A stretch of DNA of 50,316 nt, from the IMG/VR virus record IMGVR_UViG_3300028571_000039, positions 1 to 50,316 of that record, one strand, 5' to 3'. The notes below the pieces were generated by a model. It did no database searches, was not told the DNA's origin, and saw nothing but the letters and a program-made list of their open reading frames with translations. Positions 46,651-50,316 of the stretch are shown here, one piece after another (the first letter of the stretch is position 1; each line of letters opens with the position of its first letter). This DNA comes from a virus. The translations under genes were made by a program, and so were the position numbers.

Positions 46651-46805
46651 TTGGCCTCCTTCTTGGCGAGCCCGGCAGCCCGGACACGCTTCATTTCTTC
46701 GGACCGTTGGCGCTTGGTGAATTTTTTCCATCGGGCTTTCGAGGCACGGCCCTGCTGGGATGGGATTTCCTCGGTGTGCCCGCATTTGGTGCAAGTGTGT
46801 GTCAT
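46647..46805 (-). CDS. Zinc-finger microprotein, 52 aa
   Basis: MTHTCTKCGHTEEIPSQQGR, then ASKARWKKFTKRQRSEEMKR and VRAAGLAKKEAK. One C-x-x-C-G-H knuckle and a long basic helix. Both ends overlap neighbours. Its K-A-R-W helix resembles that of the 75-aa zinc-ribbon protein, suggesting related nucleic-acid-binding microproteins. Confidence 0.58.
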   Translation of the reverse strand: MTHTCTKCGHTEEIPSQQGRASKARWKKFTKRQRSEEMKRVRAAGLAKKEAK

Positions 46806-46951
46806 TGGTGTAGGTGGGTTCTGATGGTGAGGCGCTGTCCTCCGCTCATTGACTCGCCCTCGCAGATTTGGTAGGCTTCCATGAAGCGGAACCGGAGGGT
46901 GTAGAACCCGCTCTTGGCCCCCGTGCTGATGTAGTAGGTTGTCGGGCTCAT
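46802..46951 (-). CDS. Hypothetical protein, 49 aa
   Basis: MSPTTYYISTGAKSGFYTLR, FRFMEAYQICEGESMSGGQR, LTIRTHLHQ: compact, beta-prone and protein-like. The ATG overlaps the stop of an 8-residue frame (TAATG) and has no ribosome site, so translation is probably coupled to it. The stop overlaps the next ATG. Confidence 0.55.
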   Translation of the reverse strand: MSPTTYYISTGAKSGFYTLRFRFMEAYQICEGESMSGGQRLTIRTHLHQ

Positions 46952-46977
46952 TAGTTTGCTGGTGGTGTCTTTTTCAT
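46951..46977 (-). CDS. Leader peptide MKKTPPAN, 8 aa
   Basis: Its ATG is 8 bases past the -10 TATAAG and its TAA overlaps the ATG of the 49-aa gene. It may be the ribosome entry point of a nearly leaderless mRNA. Too short for any other support. Confidence 0.35.
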   Translation of the reverse strand: MKKTPPAN

Positions 46978-46985
46978 TGCATCCC

Positions 46986-47014
46986 CTTATACGCCTGACG
47001 TGCGCGAACGTCAG
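46986..47014 (-). promoter_or_regulatory. Promoter with palindromic operator (family A, copy 3)
   Basis: CTGACG (47014-47009), 17 bp, TATAAG (46991-46986). The dyad TGACGT-N6-ACGTCA (46996-47013) sits as in copies 1 and 2. The GGGGATG that follows the -10 is also shared with copy 1. Confidence 0.62.
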
Positions 47015-47112
47015 ACGCTTTCTTGCTGTTCTTTTGCCTGAGCGGCTGCCCGGCTTGCGAGGTCTTCCATCCGGGCTTTTTCCCGGTCGGTGAGTGGTTT
47101 TGGTTCGTTCAT
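47011..47112 (-). CDS. Small charged protein, 33 aa
   Basis: MNEPKPLTDREKARMEDLAS then RAAAQAKEQQESV, a single charged helix. ATG 47112 overlaps the stop of the DnaB-N/AAA gene (ATGA), and its end runs into the family A promoter. Last gene of the replication operon. Confidence 0.48.
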   Translation of the reverse strand: MNEPKPLTDREKARMEDLASRAAAQAKEQQESV

Positions 47113-48758
47113 TGATTTGTGATTGAGGCGACGTGAAACCAGCGGTTCCCCTGTTTTATGAGACAAGGGTTGGAATCCTTGGCGGCATTCCACAAGCGCC
47201 AAAAGGTTGCGGCTGACATGCCGGTTTCTGATTTCATCAGGTTCATGAGTTCGGTTGCGCCCCGGCCCGATGCCTTCTTTCCGTTGTCGCAATCCCGGAG
47301 GGTGTCAAGGATCCGGTCAATCGTGTATGCGGAATCCTTCTGGAACTGCCCGGACGTGTTTGCCCGGAGGTTGATCGGTTTCTTGATCGCTTCCGGCGCG
47401 AGCCCGGCATCCCGAGTGAAGAGAGGGTAATCCCACTTGACGACAAAGGCGGGCTGCGGCGGGAAGTTGCGAAGCGTGGAATTGATAATGAAAGCCTCGT
47501 CATCCTCGTGCTGGGTCATCGTGATAATCGCATCGGGATCCCGCGCGAAAACCCCGGACCCGCCAATACGGTCAATGGATTCCTTCCCGGCTTGGTTCCC
47601 CTTGGAATAGTGGGCACCGAAACCGATTGCCGCGCCGGTCCGGACTGCGATGGCTTCCAGTTCATTGAGCATGGAAGCCACGTCCCCGGCCTTGTTCTCA
47701 TCGCGCGACCCCAGCGCCTTATAGATCGGATCGAAGATGGCGAGGGCATATTGTTCCTGCTGCAACGTCTTGATGATCTGCTCGGTCATTTCCTCAATCC
47801 CTGTCACAAGCCCCCGGAGGGTCCAGCAACGGAACATGCCCGCGTCTGGGAAAGAGCCCTTGGCCTTGCAAATCGTCTCATATCTGCGGGCAAAGAATGA
47901 GCGTTGAATTTCAAAGTTAATGTAGATCACCTTCCCTTTGATCGTCGGGCAGCCCCACCAATCTTTCCCAGTGGCAACGGAAATCCCCATGTCCATCAAG
48001 GACCATGTTTTCATTCCCTTCGAGGTGCCGCCTAGAATGATCTTGCTGCCTTGGTGCAGCATCCCCCGGATGAGTTCCGGAGGAGTCGGGGGCATGTTCT
48101 CCCCGATGAGCATGGACATATCATCCGGGTCCGGGAGTTCCCCGATGCGCTTTGCGGTCCGGATCGTCTGGATGATCGCCTGCGCGTCATCGAGCGCCCC
48201 GGCGATATTCGTTCCAAGGCGGGCCTCTTCTTTGAGCATGTCCGCGAGATTGGCAACCTGCCGGGCGGCATGCTTCTCCTTGAGAATCCCAAGGTAGTAA
48301 TCAATGTTCGCGCCGGTCGGGACAAACCCGGAAACGTCGGTCACATAGAAAGCGCCCCCGTTTGCTTCCAGCGTGCCCGCCGCCGCCATTTCGTTCGTGA
48401 CGGCGATAAAGTTCAGCGGGTCGTTATTCTCATGCAGGGTTTTTAGCGATGCCCAAATCTCCCGGTTTGCAGGGTTAACGAAGTGCCCGGTCCCAACTGA
48501 CTGCTCGGCAATGAACATCGCCTTGCGTCCGGATTCGTCGCCTCGGATGGAGGATTGCATGACCGATGAGAGGACCCCCTTTTCCGCGTCGTCTGAATGC
48601 GAGCATTCCGCCAATGGTTCGACCTTCTTTGGAAAGCGAACCAGCTTCGGTGCCGGGTTCGGGGTGTCTATGCTGTAATCCTCAACTGTGGGAGACTGTT
48701 CGGATCCCCGTTCCTGCGCTTCCGCTTCTGCTGCCATGAGTGCGCGGAGTCCGTTCAT
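47109..48758 (-). CDS. Replicative helicase-type protein: DnaB-N domain fused to RepA-like AAA_25 ATPase, 549 aa
   Basis: Residues about 50-180 match the DnaB N-terminal helical domain (DAEKGVLSSVMQSS, FVNPANREIWASLKTLHENN, NIDYYLGILKEKHAARQVAN). Residues about 225-440 form a RecA-type ATPase of the RepA/AAA_25 kind: Walker A GGTSKGMKT (243-251), WWGCPTIKGKVIYINFEIQ, Walker B LAIFDPIYKAL, and GAHYSKGNQAGKESIDRIGG. The last 100 residues look like a winged-helix tail. It overlaps its neighbours as ATGA. Normally DnaB-N is joined to a DnaB helicase domain; this swap suggests a phage-specific replicative helicase or loader. Confidence 0.82.
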   Translation of the reverse strand: MNGLRALMAAEAEAQERGSEQSPTVEDYSIDTPNPAPKLVRFPKKVEPLAECSHSDDAEKGVLSSVMQSSIRGDESGRKAMFIAEQSVGTGHFVNPANREIWASLKTLHENNDPLNFIAVTNEMAAAGTLEANGGAFYVTDVSGFVPTGANIDYYLGILKEKHAARQVANLADMLKEEARLGTNIAGALDDAQAIIQTIRTAKRIGELPDPDDMSMLIGENMPPTPPELIRGMLHQGSKIILGGTSKGMKTWSLMDMGISVATGKDWWGCPTIKGKVIYINFEIQRSFFARRYETICKAKGSFPDAGMFRCWTLRGLVTGIEEMTEQIIKTLQQEQYALAIFDPIYKALGSRDENKAGDVASMLNELEAIAVRTGAAIGFGAHYSKGNQAGKESIDRIGGSGVFARDPDAIITMTQHEDDEAFIINSTLRNFPPQPAFVVKWDYPLFTRDAGLAPEAIKKPINLRANTSGQFQKDSAYTIDRILDTLRDCDNGKKASGRGATELMNLMKSETGMSAATFWRLWNAAKDSNPCLIKQGNRWFHVASITNQ

Positions 48759-48964
48759 TTCCGTAGGACAATGTATTTGTCGCAGTAGTCTTGAAGGTGC
48801 CCTTGCGCCCGGTCGGCTTGGATCCTGCCCTCCTCTGTGTTAGGGAAGCGGAATGCCTTGACCGGCAATTCAACTGCCCTGCGGAGGCGTGGACCGGCAG
48901 GGCCGAACGGAGTGTGAAGAACAAGGGATTCCCCCTCCTCTTTGATGGTGATTTCGATGCTCAT
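48755..48964 (-). CDS. Hypothetical protein, 69 aa
   Basis: MSIEITIKEEGESLVLHTPF, FGPAGPRLRRAVELPVKAFR, then a helical end. Chained by ATGA overlaps between the SF2 helicase and the DnaB-N/AAA gene, so it is a probable small replication partner. No motif is known. Confidence 0.6.
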   Translation of the reverse strand: MSIEITIKEEGESLVLHTPFGPAGPRLRRAVELPVKAFRFPNTEEGRIQADRAQGHLQDYCDKYIVLRK

Positions 48965-50217
48965 AAATTTGTAACCTTGTAGCCTAGTGACGTATAGACG
49001 GCGATTCGCCGCCGCGATTGTGCCGCCAAAAAATAGTGTTGCTGATCGTCAAAGTCGTAGATGGTCCCGTGCGTCTTGCTGGTCCCGTGAACGGCATCAT
49101 GGAAAGCCCTGAGGACTCGCCCGGTGCGTTGCTCCGCCTTGGCGGCGGACCTCCCGCCGGAAACTTGGATAAGTATGGAAGCTCTTGGGACATCGAGCCC
49201 TTCATCTGCGAGGGAGGTTGCCAACATGCACTTCAATTCTCCCGCTGCAAAGGATTGAATCGCTGCCCGTCGGCGTTTTGCTCCCATCTTTGAGAAAACC
49301 ATCATTGAGCCGGGTATCCGGGCGGCAAGCTCGTCCCCGTGTTCAATCTTCCCAACGAGGATCAACGTCGAGTCCCCGGCGTGCTGCTTCGCCCGCGCGA
49401 CAACGCGATCATTCCGGGCCGGGTTCCCTTGGATCCCAACATCAAGGCAGGCCTGCCAAATAATCCGGCTCATCTGTTCCTGTGAGGACCGGGGATTTTT
49501 GAATAGGTAGGGCCAGCGTTTCTTGCGCTTGTCGAATTCCGGCTGAGCAATCCCGGCAACCTCCTTCTCGATTTCCCCCTTCCGGTTCGGGCATTCGATG
49601 ATGACCCGCGCCTCGGCAATCTGCCCGGCGGCAACAAGGATGTCGCGCGGCACCGTGTGAACAATCGGGCCGATGAGTTTGAAGACATCAGCGGCAAGGT
49701 CGTCCGCGCGCTCCGGGGTGGCGGAGAGGCCCCATCGGCAGCCCTCATGGAAAGCGAGAACCTTGCAATATTCCGGCGCGGCGATGTGGTGGCACTCGTC
49801 AAGGATCGCGAGGTCATACCCGGCAAGGCTGGGGCACCCGGCATAGCAGAAGAAGTCCACTTGGCAGGACCGGGCTATGCGCGGGATGAGGGCAACGGCT
49901 GCCTTCCCTTGGTCAATCTGTTCGAGAGACATCGCCACCCATGCAATCCGCATCTTCCGGCCCGCCGGGATCATGTTCATCCATGCCCACCCGTCGAGGG
50001 CTGCCGCGCCGATGATCGTTTTTCCGGATCCCGCAGGGCTTTTTAGGATGCCTCGGACGGTGTCGCGGAGAGCTTTTTCCGCTGGGATCTGGTAGTCGCG
50101 GAGGACGCATTTGCTGCCCTCTTTGTGCAACCCTTGTGCATCTGTCGTTGTAAGTTGCTGATTATGAGGGAGTGGCTGGGGAGGGAATTGAACCCCCGAT
50201 TCAAGTGTATGTTCCAT
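48961..50217 (-). CDS. Superfamily 2 DNA/RNA helicase (DEAD/DEAH-type), 418 aa
   Basis: Motif Q-like LRDYQIPAEKAL, Walker A SPAGSGKT (about 60-67), DECHH Walker B, SATP motif III, and EQRTGRVLRAF motif VI: a complete two-domain SF2 helicase of the UvsW/RecG-like phage type. I start at ATG 50217; an in-frame TTG at 50229 is possible. The first 30 residues are read from DNA that also forms a tRNA 3'-end, so they may not be typical of the family. First visible gene of the replication operon. Confidence 0.82.
   Translation of the reverse strand: MEHTLESGVQFPPQPLPHNQQLTTTDAQGLHKEGSKCVLRDYQIPAEKALRDTVRGILKSPAGSGKTIIGAAALDGWAWMNMIPAGRKMRIAWVAMSLEQIDQGKAAVALIPRIARSCQVDFFCYAGCPSLAGYDLAILDECHHIAAPEYCKVLAFHEGCRWGLSATPERADDLAADVFKLIGPIVHTVPRDILVAAGQIAEARVIIECPNRKGEIEKEVAGIAQPEFDKRKKRWPYLFKNPRSSQEQMSRIIWQACLDVGIQGNPARNDRVVARAKQHAGDSTLILVGKIEHGDELAARIPGSMMVFSKMGAKRRRAAIQSFAAGELKCMLATSLADEGLDVPRASILIQVSGGRSAAKAEQRTGRVLRAFHDAVHGTSKTHGTIYDFDDQQHYFLAAQSRRRIAVYTSLGYKVTNL
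50171..50201 (-). other. tRNA 3'-end fragment (T-arm and acceptor strand), candidate attP core
   Basis: On the minus strand GGGGG-TTCAATT-CCCTC is a T-arm with the conserved TTC loop, followed by CCCAGCC-A as a 3' acceptor strand. No matching 5' half (GGCTGGG) is found upstream. Phage attachment sites often carry just such a piece. It lies within the first codons of the helicase gene. Confidence 0.5.
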
Positions 50218-50238
50218 ATCGCTTCTCAATGTTTTGAT

Positions 50239-50316
50239 TTACAGGGGGAAGTGACGGTTGTATTTGGAAGCCATGTGCAACTTGTGCAAGTCCTCAAAAA
50301 CATGAGCGCCCTTATC
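50239..50316 (-). CDS. C-terminal end of an upstream gene, 5' partial
   Basis: Frame open from the window edge to TAA (50241-50239): DKGAHVFEDLHKLHMASKYN then RHFPL. It looks like the real end of a protein; the rest lies outside. The stop is 21 bases before the helicase ATG. Confidence 0.45.
   Translation of the reverse strand, partial: DKGAHVFEDLHKLHMASKYNRHFPL

Noticed and set aside
50171-50316. Complete tRNA gene on the minus strand
   Set aside because: No 5' acceptor strand, D arm or anticodon stem can be found upstream; only the 3' end is present.

Overview
This window reads as a tailed double-stranded DNA bacteriophage or prophage with podovirus-like virion genes: portal, scaffold, coat protein, short neck/tail proteins, lysis cassette and large terminase. 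It is GC-rich and densely packed, with many ATGA or GTGA start/stop overlaps. No long tape-measure gene is seen. The host cannot be named from the sequence; the phage looks temperate because it has a tyrosine recombinase, palindromic operators, an HTH protein and a tRNA 3'-end fragment that could be attP.

Layout. 1-1200: small genes on both strands. 1200-18400, plus strand: a Met/Ile-type tRNA, portal, two glycan enzymes (a GT9-like glycosyltransferase and a glycosyltransferase-methyltransferase fusion), a minus-strand pocket of three probable structural genes (6088-7916), scaffold, major capsid protein, connector genes, a C-type-lectin-like protein resembling a diversity-generating-retroelement (DGR) target followed by an Avd-like gene, then lysis genes (XhlA-like, lipoprotein, spanin-like, holin-like, endolysin). 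18356-50316, minus strand: a 6,261-residue polyvalent protein, an Ala/Pro-rich 403-residue protein, large terminase, a cluster of tiny genes with integrase, Dam-type methylase, HTH protein and zinc-ribbon proteins, and a replication module (SF2 helicase and a DnaB-N/AAA_25 fusion).

The main interest is the giant gene (18682-37467). It joins membrane-active segments, a peptidase-like stretch, a ParB/DdrB-like region, a zeta-toxin-like kinase, an N6-adenine methylase, an SF2 helicase, a sigma-70-like module, an ADP-ribosyltransferase-like module and a membrane-active C-terminus. A short motif, L-x-(S/A)-R-(T/S/G/A)-(N/S), recurs eight times at module borders; the sigma-like and ART-like modules are each neatly bracketed by it, so the protein may be cut into parts after delivery. 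Three small genes appear to be overprinted, in the same +1 frame, inside its disordered linkers, each with its own promoter-like sequence.

Across the window I see a repeated promoter layout, (T/C)TGAC(A/G)-17 bp-TATAAT-like, usually 6-9 bases before the start codon, which implies very short or leaderless mRNAs. Many of these spacers hold palindromes of at least four families, which look like operators. A sigma-like module in the giant protein and a uniform promoter set in the same genome are a testable pair.
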